Source: Caulobacterales bacterium (GTDB taxonomy: Bacteria > Pseudomonadota > Alphaproteobacteria > Caulobacterales > Caulobacteraceae). From it: DNA of 64,000 bases. The notes below the pieces were generated by a model that was given only the letters and a program-made list of their open reading frames with translations, was not told where the DNA came from and searched no databases. Both the position numbers and the translations under genes were made by a program. Positions 17,722-25,779 of the stretch are shown piece after piece (position 1 is the stretch's first letter; the number at the start of each line of letters is the position of its first letter). The stretch covers positions 1 through 64,000 of the forward strand of contig JAEKKJ010000010.1 of assembly GCA_019510435.1 (NCBI GenBank), read 5' to 3'.

Positions 17722-19614
17722 ATGAGCCCAGAACCCGGATCGTCCCTCCGCACAAAAGTATCCCGCCGCGCCGTGGTGGCCAGCCTGGCGGCCACGGCGG
17801 CCGGTGCGGCAAGCACGGCTCAGGCGCGGCCCGTAGGCGCGCGGCCCAACATCCTTTGGCTGGTCAGCGAGGACAACAACCCCTTCATCGGCGCCTATGG
17901 CGACCCCCTGGCCCACACCCCCACCATCGACCGTCTGGCGGCGGAGGGGCTGGTCTTCAGCAACGTCTATTCGACGGCGCCGGTGTGCGCCCCGTCGCGT
18001 TTCTCGATCATCACCGGCATGGCCGCCCAGAGCTGCGCGCCGGCCCAGCATATGCGCGCCCGGGCGCGGCTGCCGGCCCGGATCGGGGCCTTTCCGCCGC
18101 GCCTGCGGCAGGCGGGCTACTACTGCACCAACAACGCCAAGACCGACTACAACTGCGACCTGGATCCGGCCCAGGTCTGGGACGACTCCAGCGGTGTGGC
18201 CCACTGGCGCAAGCGGCCCGCGGGCGCGCCCTTCTTCGCCGTCTTCAACTACGAGACGACCCATGAATCGCGGCTCTTCAAGCCGGCCCCGGGACGCGTG
18301 ACGCCCGGCCAGGTCCGCGTGCCGGCCTACCTGCCCGACACGGCTGAGGTCCGGGAGGACATCGCCAGCTACTACAACCTCATCGAGGCCATGGACCGCG
18401 AACTGGGCGCGCGCCTGGCCGAGCTCGAGGCGGACGGGCTCGCCGACGACACCATCGTCTTCTACTACTCCGACAACGGCGGGGTGCTGCCGCGCAGCAA
18501 GCGCTATTGCTACGACGAGGGCATGCGCTGCGCGATGGCGGTCCGCGTGCCGCCGAAGTGGGCGCACCTGTCGCCCGCGCCACCGGGGTCGCGCATCGCC
18601 GATCCCGCCACCTTCCTGGATCTTGCGCCCACCGTCCTGGCGCTGGCGGGGGTGCGGGCGCCGGCCCATTTCCAGGGACGGCCCGTGCTGGGTCCCAAGC
18701 CGCCGCGTCGGGCCCTGGCCTTCGGCGGGCGCGACCGCATGGACGAGCGCTACGACATGATGCGCACCGTCACCGACGGCCGCTTCCGCTATATCCGCAA
18801 CTACGCGCCGCACCGTCCTTGGGCGCAGCACGAGGCGTTCGAGTGGCAGCTGGCCTCGTACCAATCGTGGGAGCGCGAACGCCTGGCCGGGCGCTTGAAC
18901 GCCGCCCAGTCGCGGTTCTGGGGTGAGAAGCCGGCGGAGGAATTCTACGACCTGGCGAGCGACCGCGACCAGCTCGACAACCTCATCGAGCGGCCGGACC
19001 AGCAGGCCCGCATCGCCCGGATGCGCCGCGCCCTCGACGCCCACATGCTGGCGATCCACGACGCCGGCTTCATTCCGGAGGGCTCGCCGCTGGAGGGATA
19101 CGCCGAGAGCCGGGCGCCGGGCGCCTATCCGCTGCGCCGCGTCATGCGCCTGGCCGCCCAGGCGATCCGCCGGAACGCCGCCCTGGCGCCCGCGTTCGCC
19201 GCCCAGCTGTCGGACCCGAACGAGGTGATCCGGTTCTGGGCGGCCCAGGGCCTGCTGATGCTGGGCGCCAAGGCCGCGCCGGCGCACAGCCAACTGTCGG
19301 CGTGTGCCAAGGGCGACGCCTCGCCGCGCGTGCGCGTCGCAGCCGCCGAGGCGCTGGCGCATCTGGACGAGGCCGACACCGCCGCCGACCTGCTGGGCGG
19401 CCTGCTGGCGACGCAGGCGGACGCGCGGGTCCGGCTGCAGGCGCTCAATGCCCTGACCTTCATCGGACCCGCGGCCCTTCGGGCCCTGCCGGCGATCGAG
19501 GCGGCGGCGGCCGGCAAGGATCAGTACCTAGGGAATGCGGGGCGCTATCTGGCCCTGGTGCTCAAGGGCGCCTACCGCCCGGAGGCGCAGATCTTCGATC
19601 CCAAGAGCCTATGA
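17722..19614 (+). CDS. Secreted S1-family sulfatase with C-terminal HEAT-like repeats (sulfatase 4)
   Basis: 630 residues. The start at 17722 lies 8 bp after sulfatase 3; a longer in-frame reading would run through the end of sulfatase 3. The N-terminus has a Tat-like twin-Arg motif (VSRRAVVASLA) and an Ala-rich core ending TAQARP, so export may be by Tat. The sulfatase domain has SEDNN in place of the usual DD pair (Glu50-Asp51), nucleophile Cys89 in CAPSRFSIITG, and YYSDNGG. From about residue 500 a helical repeat region (IRFWAAQGLLMLG, VRVAAAEALAHL, VRLQALNALTFI) resembles HEAT repeats. The overall shape is like heparan N-sulfatase-type (SGSH-like) bacterial proteins, but no substrate can be assigned. 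Confidence 0.9.
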   Translation: MSPEPGSSLRTKVSRRAVVASLAATAAGAASTAQARPVGARPNILWLVSEDNNPFIGAYGDPLAHTPTIDRLAAEGLVFSNVYSTAPVCAPSRFSIITGMAAQSCAPAQHMRARARLPARIGAFPPRLRQAGYYCTNNAKTDYNCDLDPAQVWDDSSGVAHWRKRPAGAPFFAVFNYETTHESRLFKPAPGRVTPGQVRVPAYLPDTAEVREDIASYYNLIEAMDRELGARLAELEADGLADDTIVFYYSDNGGVLPRSKRYCYDEGMRCAMAVRVPPKWAHLSPAPPGSRIADPATFLDLAPTVLALAGVRAPAHFQGRPVLGPKPPRRALAFGGRDRMDERYDMMRTVTDGRFRYIRNYAPHRPWAQHEAFEWQLASYQSWERERLAGRLNAAQSRFWGEKPAEEFYDLASDRDQLDNLIERPDQQARIARMRRALDAHMLAIHDAGFIPEGSPLEGYAESRAPGAYPLRRVMRLAAQAIRRNAALAPAFAAQLSDPNEVIRFWAAQGLLMLGAKAAPAHSQLSACAKGDASPRVRVAAAEALAHLDEADTAADLLGGLLATQADARVRLQALNALTFIGPAALRALPAIEAAAAGKDQYLGNAGRYLALVLKGAYRPEAQIFDPKSL

Positions 19615-20864
19615 GGCTGCCCCGCCTCCTGCTCCTCGCCGCGCTGGCCATCGGCTGCGCCGGACCGGCCGCGGCGGCGCCCACACTGGTCCGGGACGTG
19701 CGCCTGTTCGACGGCGATCGGGTGCAGGAACATCGCAGCGTGCTGTTCCAGGACGGGGTGATCGTCCGCGTGAGCGACCGGCGGCTAAACGCCCCGGGGG
19801 CCGAGGTGGTCGATGGCCGCGGGCGAACCCTGCTGCCCGGCCTCATCGACGCCCACGTCCACCTGCTGGGGGATGCGGAGGGCGCGCTGCGCCAGTCCGC
19901 CCGTTTCGGGGTCACCACCGTGCTGGACATGTTCAGCGGACCGAAGACCCTGGAGGCGGTCAGGAAGCTTCGTGCCGATCCGCAAGCCGGCCTCGCCGAT
20001 GCGCGCGTCGCCGGCTATGGCGCCACCGCGCCCGGAAGCCTGCTCTCGCGCATGACCGGCCAGCCCTGGCCGACGGTGGACGGGCCGGCGGAGGCTGAGG
20101 CCTGGGTCGACGCCCGCATCGCCGAGGGCTCGGACTACATCAAGGTGGTCTACGACGAGAACGAGGGCGGTCCGCTCAGCCAGGACACCCTGGCGGCCAT
20201 CGTGCGCGCGGCCCACCAGCGCGGGCGTCTGGTGGTGGTCCATGTGCTGGCCGAGGCCAAGGCGCGCGAGGCGATCGCCGCGGGGGCTGACGGACTGGCG
20301 CATCTCTTCATCGGCGACGCGGCTGGCGCGGATTTCCCGGACTTGGCGGCGCAAGCGCATGTGTTCATCACGCCCACGCTCACCATCCTGCACAGCCTGT
20401 GCGGCGAGCCCGTGGAGCCTGGATTGCTGTCCGACCCCCGGATCGCGGCGCGGCTGCGGGACCAGGACAAGCCGCTGATGGCCAAGGCGCCGACGCCCTC
20501 GCGCAACCACCTCTGCGCCGCGAGCCGGGCGGTGCTGGCGCCCCTGGCGGCCCGCCGCGTGCCGATCCTGGCCGGCACCGACACGGCGCCCCGGCCGATC
20601 GGGCCCTATGGCGTGCTGGGCTTCGGGGCCACGCTGCACGCCGAGCTGGCGCTCTTGACGGACGACGGGCTGACCCCGCTCCAGGCCTTGACCGCCGCCA
20701 CCTCCGCGCCGGCCGACGCGTTCCGGCTAAACGATCGCGGCCGCATCCAGCCGGGCCGGCGCGCCGATCTCCTCCTGGTCGAGGGCGACCCGACGAAGGA
20801 TATCCGCATGAGCCGCAACATCGTGGCGGTGTGGGTGCGCGGCGACCGTGTCCCGTCGCCCTGA
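19611..20864 (+). CDS. Secreted amidohydrolase family protein
   Basis: Metal-dependent hydrolase (imidazolonepropionase/Xaa-Pro-dipeptidase-like branch), 417 residues. The ATG overlaps the stop of sulfatase 4 (ATGA), so it is translationally coupled. Signal peptide 1-22 (LLLLAALAIG, AAAAP). Metal ligands are visible: HVH in GLIDAHVHLLG, Lys in DYIKVVYDE, His in VVVHVLAEA and GLAHLFIGD, Asp in GTDTAP, and a C-terminal GRRADLLLVEGDP. It may cleave an amide or a cyclic product of the desulfated ligand (inference from the operon). The 13-bp gap to the convergent esterase leaves no room for a separate terminator. Confidence 0.88.
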   Translation: MRLPRLLLLAALAIGCAGPAAAAPTLVRDVRLFDGDRVQEHRSVLFQDGVIVRVSDRRLNAPGAEVVDGRGRTLLPGLIDAHVHLLGDAEGALRQSARFGVTTVLDMFSGPKTLEAVRKLRADPQAGLADARVAGYGATAPGSLLSRMTGQPWPTVDGPAEAEAWVDARIAEGSDYIKVVYDENEGGPLSQDTLAAIVRAAHQRGRLVVVHVLAEAKAREAIAAGADGLAHLFIGDAAGADFPDLAAQAHVFITPTLTILHSLCGEPVEPGLLSDPRIAARLRDQDKPLMAKAPTPSRNHLCAASRAVLAPLAARRVPILAGTDTAPRPIGPYGVLGFGATLHAELALLTDDGLTPLQALTAATSAPADAFRLNDRGRIQPGRRADLLLVEGDPTKDIRMSRNIVAVWVRGDRVPSP

Positions 20865-20877
20865 ACCCGCCGCCGGC

Positions 20878-21834
20878 TCAGGAGGCGGGATGCGCCCAGG
20901 GGCGGCCCGCATGACGCTCGAAGAACGACAGGACCTCGTCCGTGGCGGGAAAGCTGCGGCTGGCCTCGGAGTTGCCCGGCATCAGGGCCGCCTTGGGCCC
21001 GCCGGCCCAGACGTGCGCCCCGCCCTCCACCGTGTCCAGGATGACCTCGCCCCCGTCGCGGCAGCCGCCGTAGCGCAGGCGCTCCACGCCCGCCATCACG
21101 GGCTCGTGCGCCGGGTCCGGCGAACAGCCGTAGGCGGCCGCATAGCGGGCGGTGGAGGTGAGCGCGCCGCCCAGGACGCCGCCCTGGTAGGGCACGGTGA
21201 GATCCCCCGTGCCGCGGATGAACAGCGTGGGCGGCGCCACGTCCTTGGGACAGGTCAGGGGCGGCGTGCCGGCGGCCATGGCCACCGCCGCGAAGCGGTT
21301 CGGCGGGCGGCAGGCCAGCAGCCCGGCGAAGGCCGAGCCGTTGGAGAAGCCCGCCGCATAGATCCGCGCCTCGTCGATGCAGAGCGTCGCGCCCAGCTCG
21401 GCCAGCAAGGCCTCCACGAAGGCGAAGTCGTGCGCGCGGCCCGCCTCTTCCCGGACGTTCCAGTTCGGCGGGATGGCGTCGGGCGTCACGACGATGAAGC
21501 CGCGGGCTGCGCCCTTGGCGCTCATCTGCGTGGCCGCGTCATGCTTCTCCTTGCTGCCGTTGTGGCCGTGGAAGTCGAGGATCAGCGGATAAGGCCGCCG
21601 CCCGTCGTAGCCGCTGGGCAGGGCCAGGAGGTAGCTGCGGGCCTGGCCTTCGAAGACCAGGGCGCCGGCGCCGGCCTGCGCCATACGTGCCGGCGCGCAG
21701 CTAGGAGCAGCGGGCTTTTGCCGCGCGGGCGCCGCCAGGGCGAGGTCAGGGCCCACGGGCGACAGCGCCAGGCTGGCGACCGCCAAGCCCACCGCCACGA
21801 AGCCGCGCCGCCGACGCACATCCAGCGAAGACAA
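20878..21834 (-). CDS. Secreted CE1/LpqC-like esterase (PHB depolymerase family fold)
   Basis: Alpha/beta hydrolase of the poly(3-hydroxybutyrate) depolymerase/feruloyl esterase (LpqC) type, 318 residues. Signal peptide about 1-35 (LALAAPA). The oxyanion motif is LILDFHGHNGS, nucleophile Ser in GFSNGS, catalytic Asp in RGTGDLTVPY and His in EGGAHVW. In sugar-ester loci such enzymes remove acyl or aryl esters from glycans. A 22-bp palindrome lies 15 bp before the ATG and the TetR gene is just upstream on the same strand, so it is probably TetR-controlled. Confidence 0.87.
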   Translation of the reverse strand: MSSLDVRRRRGFVAVGLAVASLALSPVGPDLALAAPARQKPAAPSCAPARMAQAGAGALVFEGQARSYLLALPSGYDGRRPYPLILDFHGHNGSKEKHDAATQMSAKGAARGFIVVTPDAIPPNWNVREEAGRAHDFAFVEALLAELGATLCIDEARIYAAGFSNGSAFAGLLACRPPNRFAAVAMAAGTPPLTCPKDVAPPTLFIRGTGDLTVPYQGGVLGGALTSTARYAAAYGCSPDPAHEPVMAGVERLRYGGCRDGGEVILDTVEGGAHVWAGGPKAALMPGNSEASRSFPATDEVLSFFERHAGRPWAHPAS

Positions 21835-21848
21835 GGGCCTCTCCTCAT

Positions 21849-21870
21849 TCGCTATCCAATTGGATAGCGA
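21849..21870. promoter_or_regulatory. 22-bp perfect palindrome, likely TetR operator
   Basis: Perfect 22-bp palindrome built from arms TCGCTATCCAA and TTGGATAGCGA, 15 bp upstream of the esterase ATG and 46 bp after the TetR stop. The length and symmetry suit a TetR-family dimer. The right arm recurs at 13628-13638. Confidence 0.75.
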
Positions 21871-21915
21871 TCATGAGCGCGGCGATCCGGATTGGCAAGC
21901 CGTTGGCGGCCGGGC

Positions 21916-22599
21916 TCAGCGCAGGAAGATCTTCACCACGGCGTCGACATGCCGCTCGACCGCCTCCGGCGCGAACGGATCGCGGCCGGTGAGGGCCTGG
22001 ACCTCGGGGGCGAGCACATAGGTCATCTGGCAGGCCGCCGAGATGATGAAGATCAGCGAGGAGGTGTCGACGTCCGGCAGGTCGCCCGACGCCTTCAGTC
22101 GCTCGTAGAGCGGCAGGTAGACCGTGTGGCGCGCGCGGATCAGCTCCTCGGCCGCCCATGTCAGCTTGGGGCCGGCGATGATCGACTGCTGGATCATCAT
22201 CCGGGCGTGTTCCGGATGCCGCGCGCAGTAGTGGACGTAGCGGCGCATGCCGCGGATGAAGGCTTCCCGGTCGGTCAGGCCCTTGCGGTCGAAATCCTGG
22301 GTCAGCTCGGCCCGCGCCCGCTCGAACAGATAGACCACCGCCTGGCGCCACAGCTCGTCCTTGCCGCCATAGATGTGCCGGATCATGCCGTGGTTCACGC
22401 CGGCCTTGGCGGCGATCGCCCGGATCGAGGCGCCTTCGAAGCCGTAGACGGCGAAATGGTCCAGGGCGCTTTGCAGGATCGCCTCGCGCGTCTTTTGCAG
22501 GCGCTCCTGGCGCACCCCCGGCTTCCGCGGCGGCGGCTCCAAAGCAGCTGGTTCGGCCGGTTCGGTCGGCGTATCAGCCGTCTTCTTGCGCGCTGCCAT
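21916..22599 (-). CDS. TetR/AcrR-family transcriptional regulator
   Basis: 227 residues from ATG 22599 (MAARKKTADT). A Pro/Ala-rich N-terminal tail is followed by a TetR HTH (TREAILQSALDHFAVYGF, IRAIAAKAGVNHGMIRHIYG) and an all-helical ligand domain resembling TetR_C (AefR/CerR-like). It probably represses the adjacent esterase through the 21849 palindrome. The ligand is unknown. The neighbouring acyltransferase is divergent (188-bp gap without an obvious palindrome). Confidence 0.9.
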   Translation of the reverse strand: MAARKKTADTPTEPAEPAALEPPPRKPGVRQERLQKTREAILQSALDHFAVYGFEGASIRAIAAKAGVNHGMIRHIYGGKDELWRQAVVYLFERARAELTQDFDRKGLTDREAFIRGMRRYVHYCARHPEHARMMIQQSIIAGPKLTWAAEELIRARHTVYLPLYERLKASGDLPDVDTSSLIFIISAACQMTYVLAPEVQALTGRDPFAPEAVERHVDAVVKIFLR

Positions 22600-22787
22600 G
22601 GCGATCCGGTCCCCGTCGACACCTGGCGTATAGCGACTTCCCGGCCTCGATTCGAACCCGCACCGCACAGGCCCGGCCTGCCATGCGCGCAGCTTCGGCG
22701 TCAGGCGGGGCAGATCTCGACGCGCACCAGGAACCGTCGCCGGCTTTTCGCTTCCCGCGCCTCGCGACGCATGGCCAATTTGCGGCC

Positions 22788-23471
22788 ATGCCGATCGAGA
22801 AGGTCCAGGACGACACCATCCTGCAGCTGGGCAGCATGCCCGAGGGCCGGCTGGCGGTGCACGGCAAGCGCTGCGTGGTGCGCATCGGCAAGCACGCGGT
22901 GGTCAACTGCCACATCTGGCTGCAGGGCGCGGGCACGGTGCTGGAGATCGGCGACCGCTGCACCCTGAACGGCGGCATCCACGTGGTGCGCGGCGAAGGC
23001 GGCATCATCCGCATCGGCGACCGGACCACCTTCAACGGCGTCGGCATGTCCATGCACGAGGCCGGCCGCATCGAGATCGGCGAGGACTGCATGTTCTCCA
23101 CCGACGTGCACATGGACGTCAGCGACATGCACCCGATCTACGACCGGGCCACCGGTGAGCGGGTCAATCCGCCCCGCGACATCATCATCGGCAACCACGT
23201 CTGGATCGGCACGCGCGTGTTCCTCAACAAGGGGGCGCGGATCGGCGAGGGCGCGGTGGTGGGCGGCGGCTCGATGGTGGTGGGCGAGATTCCGCCCCAC
23301 TGCCTGGCCGTCGGCACGCCGGCGCGGGTGGTGCGCGAAAACATCGAGTGGCGGCGGGAATTCGACGAGATCGTCACGCCGAAGCCGCGGACCGCGCCCG
23401 CGCCGCGGCCTGCGCCGAAGCGCGGCTGGCTTGACCGGCTGCCTAGGCTCGGACAGAACGCGAAACAATGA
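22788..23471 (+). CDS. Left-handed beta-helix (hexapeptide repeat) acyltransferase
   Basis: 227 residues. Hexapeptide repeats run from about residue 25 to 175 (VVRIGKHAVVNC, VLEIGDRCTLNG, IIRIGDRTTFNG, RIEIGEDC, IIIGNHVWIG, ARIGEGAVVGGGS), the fold of O-acetyl/acyl transferases such as CysE/LacA/WbbJ. The catalytic His is likely the one in VSDMHPIYD. The C-terminal 40 residues are Pro-rich and basic. The acceptor is unknown; surface polysaccharide O-acetylation is the usual role. Its last four bases overlap the start of the next gene. Confidence 0.85.
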   Translation: MPIEKVQDDTILQLGSMPEGRLAVHGKRCVVRIGKHAVVNCHIWLQGAGTVLEIGDRCTLNGGIHVVRGEGGIIRIGDRTTFNGVGMSMHEAGRIEIGEDCMFSTDVHMDVSDMHPIYDRATGERVNPPRDIIIGNHVWIGTRVFLNKGARIGEGAVVGGGSMVVGEIPPHCLAVGTPARVVRENIEWRREFDEIVTPKPRTAPAPRPAPKRGWLDRLPRLGQNAKQ

Positions 23472-24010
23472 CCCGCGCCCAGATCGCCCTCGGCCTCGCC
23501 GCCACCGCCGCCCTCAGCCTTTCGGCCTGCGACAAGGCCAAGCCGCGCGCGCCTGCGCCTCCGGCTGCGGCCATGGACACCACCGGCCCCGCGCCGGCCG
23601 CGCCCGGCGGCTCGCCGATGCCGGCCCTGCCCGCCTGGGCCAACGACTATATGGGCAAGCCGATCGCCACCCTGTTCCCCGGCCCGCCCAAGACCTGCGT
23701 CGGCAACACCGACAACGTCGAGCAGAAGTACGGCGGCGCCTCGCCCGGCGTCCAGATCGTCGGCTGGGGCTGGGACCCGGCCGCCAAGGCGCCGATCGCC
23801 CGCGTCCTGCTGGTGGACATCACCGGCCTGGTGGCCGGCGTCGGCGAGACCGGGATCGCCCGCCCCGACGTCAACAAGGTCAAGCCCGAGATCACCTCGC
23901 CCACCACCGGCTGGGCCGCCTACACCAGCCGCACCCTGGGGCCGGTGGACACCTACGGCATCCTGGCCGACGGCAAGTCGGTCTGCGTGCTGGGCCACCT
24001 GGTCTACTAG
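23468..24010 (+). CDS. Putative lipoprotein of unknown function
   Basis: 180 residues, overlapping the acyltransferase by ATGA. A lipobox LSAC at residues 18-21 predicts an N-terminal lipidated Cys, followed by a Pro/Ala linker and a globular part of about 130 residues containing two further cysteines (KTCVGN, KSVCVLGH) that could form a disulfide. I do not recognise the family. Coupling to the acyltransferase suggests a shared envelope role. Confidence 0.75.
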   Translation: MTRAQIALGLAATAALSLSACDKAKPRAPAPPAAAMDTTGPAPAAPGGSPMPALPAWANDYMGKPIATLFPGPPKTCVGNTDNVEQKYGGASPGVQIVGWGWDPAAKAPIARVLLVDITGLVAGVGETGIARPDVNKVKPEITSPTTGWAAYTSRTLGPVDTYGILADGKSVCVLGHLVY

Positions 24011-24059
24011 GCCAACCCTTACGCCCCGCGGGGCGCGCACCCCGAAGACGCTGCTGCAT

Positions 24060-24161
24060 TGCAAACCAGCCGGCCGGTTCCCACATAGGAACTGTCCGGC
24101 TGAACCGAGCCGATGCCGGGCGGTTCGGTCGGAGAGTCGCTTCTTTGAGGACTCTTGCGTC
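24060..24161 (+). promoter_or_regulatory. ROSE-type RNA thermometer in the hsp20 leader
   Basis: Three successive hairpins precede hsp20. Hairpin 1: 24068-24080 pairs with 24089-24101 (12 of 13 positions). Hairpin 2: GAACCG (24102-24107) with CGGTTC (24121-24126). Hairpin 3: AGTCGCT (24135-24141) pairs with AGGACT (24148-24153), leaving one bulged G. This holds the Shine-Dalgarno AGGA against TCGCT, which fits the ROSE signature U-Y-G-C-U with its bulged G. Melting on heat shock would free the ribosome-binding site. Confidence 0.75.
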
Positions 24162-24581
24162 ATGAGCCGTAGCCTGATCTTCGACAGCCCGTTCCTGCTG
24201 GGCTTCGAGCACACCCGAAACCTGATCGAGCGGGCGGCCAAGGCGGCCGCCGAGAGCTATCCCCCCTACAATGTGGAGGATCGCGGCGACGGCGGCCTGC
24301 GCATCACCCTCGCGGTGGCCGGGTTCTCGCCCGACCAGTTGCAGGTGAGCGTGGAAGACCGCCAGCTGGTGATCGCCGGCCGGCGCGAAGGCCAGGCCAA
24401 GTCCGAAGAGGCCTATCTCCACCGCGGCATCGCCGCCCGGGGCTTCCTACGAAGCTTCGTGCTCGCCGACGGCATGGTGGTGGAAGGCGCGACCCTGGAG
24501 CACGGCCTGCTCCACATCGATCTGGCGCGGCCGGAACCGGAAAAACGGGTGCAATCGATCCCGATCCGGACCGCCGGCTGA
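24162..24581 (+). CDS. Small heat-shock protein, Hsp20 family
   Basis: ATP-independent chaperone (IbpA/HspH class), 139 residues. A short N-terminal region is followed by an alpha-crystallin domain (YPPYNVEDRGDGGLRITLAV, QLQVSVEDRQLVIAGRRE, FLRSFVLADGMVVEGATLE, GLLHIDLARP) and a C-terminal I-x-I type motif IPI (QSIPIRT) used for oligomerisation. Expression is probably heat-controlled at translation by the ROSE leader. It is followed by a DUF1150 gene, the usual alphaproteobacterial pairing. Confidence 0.95.
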   Translation: MSRSLIFDSPFLLGFEHTRNLIERAAKAAAESYPPYNVEDRGDGGLRITLAVAGFSPDQLQVSVEDRQLVIAGRREGQAKSEEAYLHRGIAARGFLRSFVLADGMVVEGATLEHGLLHIDLARPEPEKRVQSIPIRTAG

Positions 24582-24691
24582 GCTTAGCGAAGTCGTTGGC
24601 CAAGGGGCTGCCGGATGATCCGGGGCCCGATCAAAGGAAAGGCGCGCTGAACCCGCGGCCTTTCGGAGCGTTGAGTTTTACGGAGGTGGTC

Positions 24692-24949
24692 ATGATGACG
24701 CCTGTTCTTTCGACTGAAGCCTTTGCCGCCCTGGGCGCGCCGAATCTCGTCTATGTCCGGCCTATCAAGGCCGCCGAGATCATCGCCAGCGTGCCCGCGG
24801 CGCAGATCGAGAGCTTCGAGCTGGATCCCGAGCAAACCCTTTATGCGGTGCACCGCGCCGACGGCGAGCGCCTCGCGGTGCTGACCGACCGCGACTCGGC
24901 CATGGCCGCCGCCCTGGCGCACGAGCTGGCGCCGGTGTCCGTGCACTGA
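24692..24949 (+). CDS. DUF1150 family protein
   Basis: 85 residues from ATG 24692, chosen because GGAGG lies 5 bases upstream; an in-frame start at 24596 would add 32 unconserved residues. Small alphaproteobacterial protein of unknown function usually found next to hsp20. It contains PNLVYVRPI, YAVHRADGERLAVLTDRDSA and AAALAHELAPVSVH. It probably shares the heat-shock transcript and ends before a strong terminator. Confidence 0.85.
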   Translation: MMTPVLSTEAFAALGAPNLVYVRPIKAAEIIASVPAAQIESFELDPEQTLYAVHRADGERLAVLTDRDSAMAAALAHELAPVSVH

Positions 24950-24975
24950 GGCTGCCAAGCCCTGCCGATCTGGAG

Positions 24976-25000
24976 AAGCCGGCCTTCGGGCCGGCTTTTT
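24976..25000 (+). terminator. Intrinsic terminator after hsp20-DUF1150
   Basis: AAGCCGGCC (24976-24984), TTCG tetraloop, GGCCGGCTT, then TTT: a 9-bp stem with a T-run, 27 bp after the DUF1150 stop. Confidence 0.9.
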
Positions 25001-25047
25001 CGTGTCCCAATCGAGCGTCGAGTAAGCCGAGGCTCCGTCGATTTGAA

Positions 25048-25118
25048 CCGCGGAAGACGCGGAAAGGCGCGGAAGGGAAGCTTCGCCTCTTTTCCGCGTC
25101 CTTCCGCGTTTTCCGCGG
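25048..25118. repeat. Intergenic inverted repeat of CGCGGAA motifs
   Basis: A 71-bp imperfect palindrome: the left half repeats CGCGGAA three times, the right half repeats TTCCGCG three times, with CCGCGG at both ends and GAAGCTTC near the middle. No gene is seen within it. Confidence 0.7.
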
Positions 25119-25151
25119 GTCTTGCGCGTAGCGCCGTCCTCTTTTTTGGAG

Positions 25152-25218
25152 CCACGAATGCACACGAAGACACCCGAATAGCGCGGAGCCATTCGTGTTC
25201 ATTGGTGTGAATTCGTGG
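25152..25218. repeat. Intergenic inverted repeat with CCACGAAT/ATTCGTGG ends
   Basis: A 67-bp imperfect palindrome with outer arms CCACGAAT and ATTCGTGG and inner arms CACACGAAGACACC / GGTGTGAAT- and CGTGTTCAT-like blocks. It lies 24 bp after the ptsN stop, so its transcript could form the ptsN 3' hairpin. With the neighbouring CGCGGAA palindrome it fills the 242-bp gap between DUF1150 and ptsN. Confidence 0.65.
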
Positions 25219-25242
25219 ACAATTGAACGGCGCTTGCGCGCC

Positions 25243-25713
25243 CTACGCCGCCGAGGGGCGAGCCGTGACTTCCTGGACGAGGAGGGCGTGGACGGCGTCG
25301 GCGGTGCGGGCCTTGCGCAGCTGTTCGCGCAGCTCGGACTGGCGCAGGAGGCGCGAGACGCGGGCCAGGGCGCGCAGGTGGTCGGCGCCGGCCTGTTTCG
25401 GCGCGAAAAGGGCGAACAGCAGGTCCACCGGCTGGTCGTCCACCGCCTCGAACTCCACCGGCTGCTCCAGACGCACGAAGATCCCGCGCATGCGCTGCAG
25501 GCCTTCGAGGCGCGCGTGCGGCACGGCCACGCCGTGGCCCACACCGGTGGAGCCGGCGGCCTCGCGCTCGGTCAGCGCGTCGAGGACGTCGCTGGCCTCG
25601 ACCCCGAAGTTGCGGGCGGCGATCTCGGCGATCACGGCCAGCACCTTCCGCTTGTTGGTCGCGCTCACGCGCAACGAGATCGCCGAGCGATCCAGCAATT
25701 CGCCGATGTTCAT
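25243..25713 (-). CDS. ptsN: Nitrogen-PTS EIIA component
   Basis: EIIA(Ntr) of the nitrogen-related phosphotransferase system, a regulatory phosphocarrier. 156 residues. The phosphorylated residue is His66 in GHGVAVPHARL. The rest of the EIIA fold is intact (REAAGSTGVG before it, VDLLFALFAPKQAGADHL after it). It lies downstream of hpf and rpoN on the same strand, the standard rpoN-hpf-ptsN cluster. Confidence 0.95.
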   Translation of the reverse strand: MNIGELLDRSAISLRVSATNKRKVLAVIAEIAARNFGVEASDVLDALTEREAAGSTGVGHGVAVPHARLEGLQRMRGIFVRLEQPVEFEAVDDQPVDLLFALFAPKQAGADHLRALARVSRLLRQSELREQLRKARTADAVHALLVQEVTARPSAA

Positions 25714-25779
25714 GGTCTTCGAGAACTAACCCTATCCGCGCGGCCGACCGGGAGCACCCGCCGCGGGCCTGAGAAGCAA

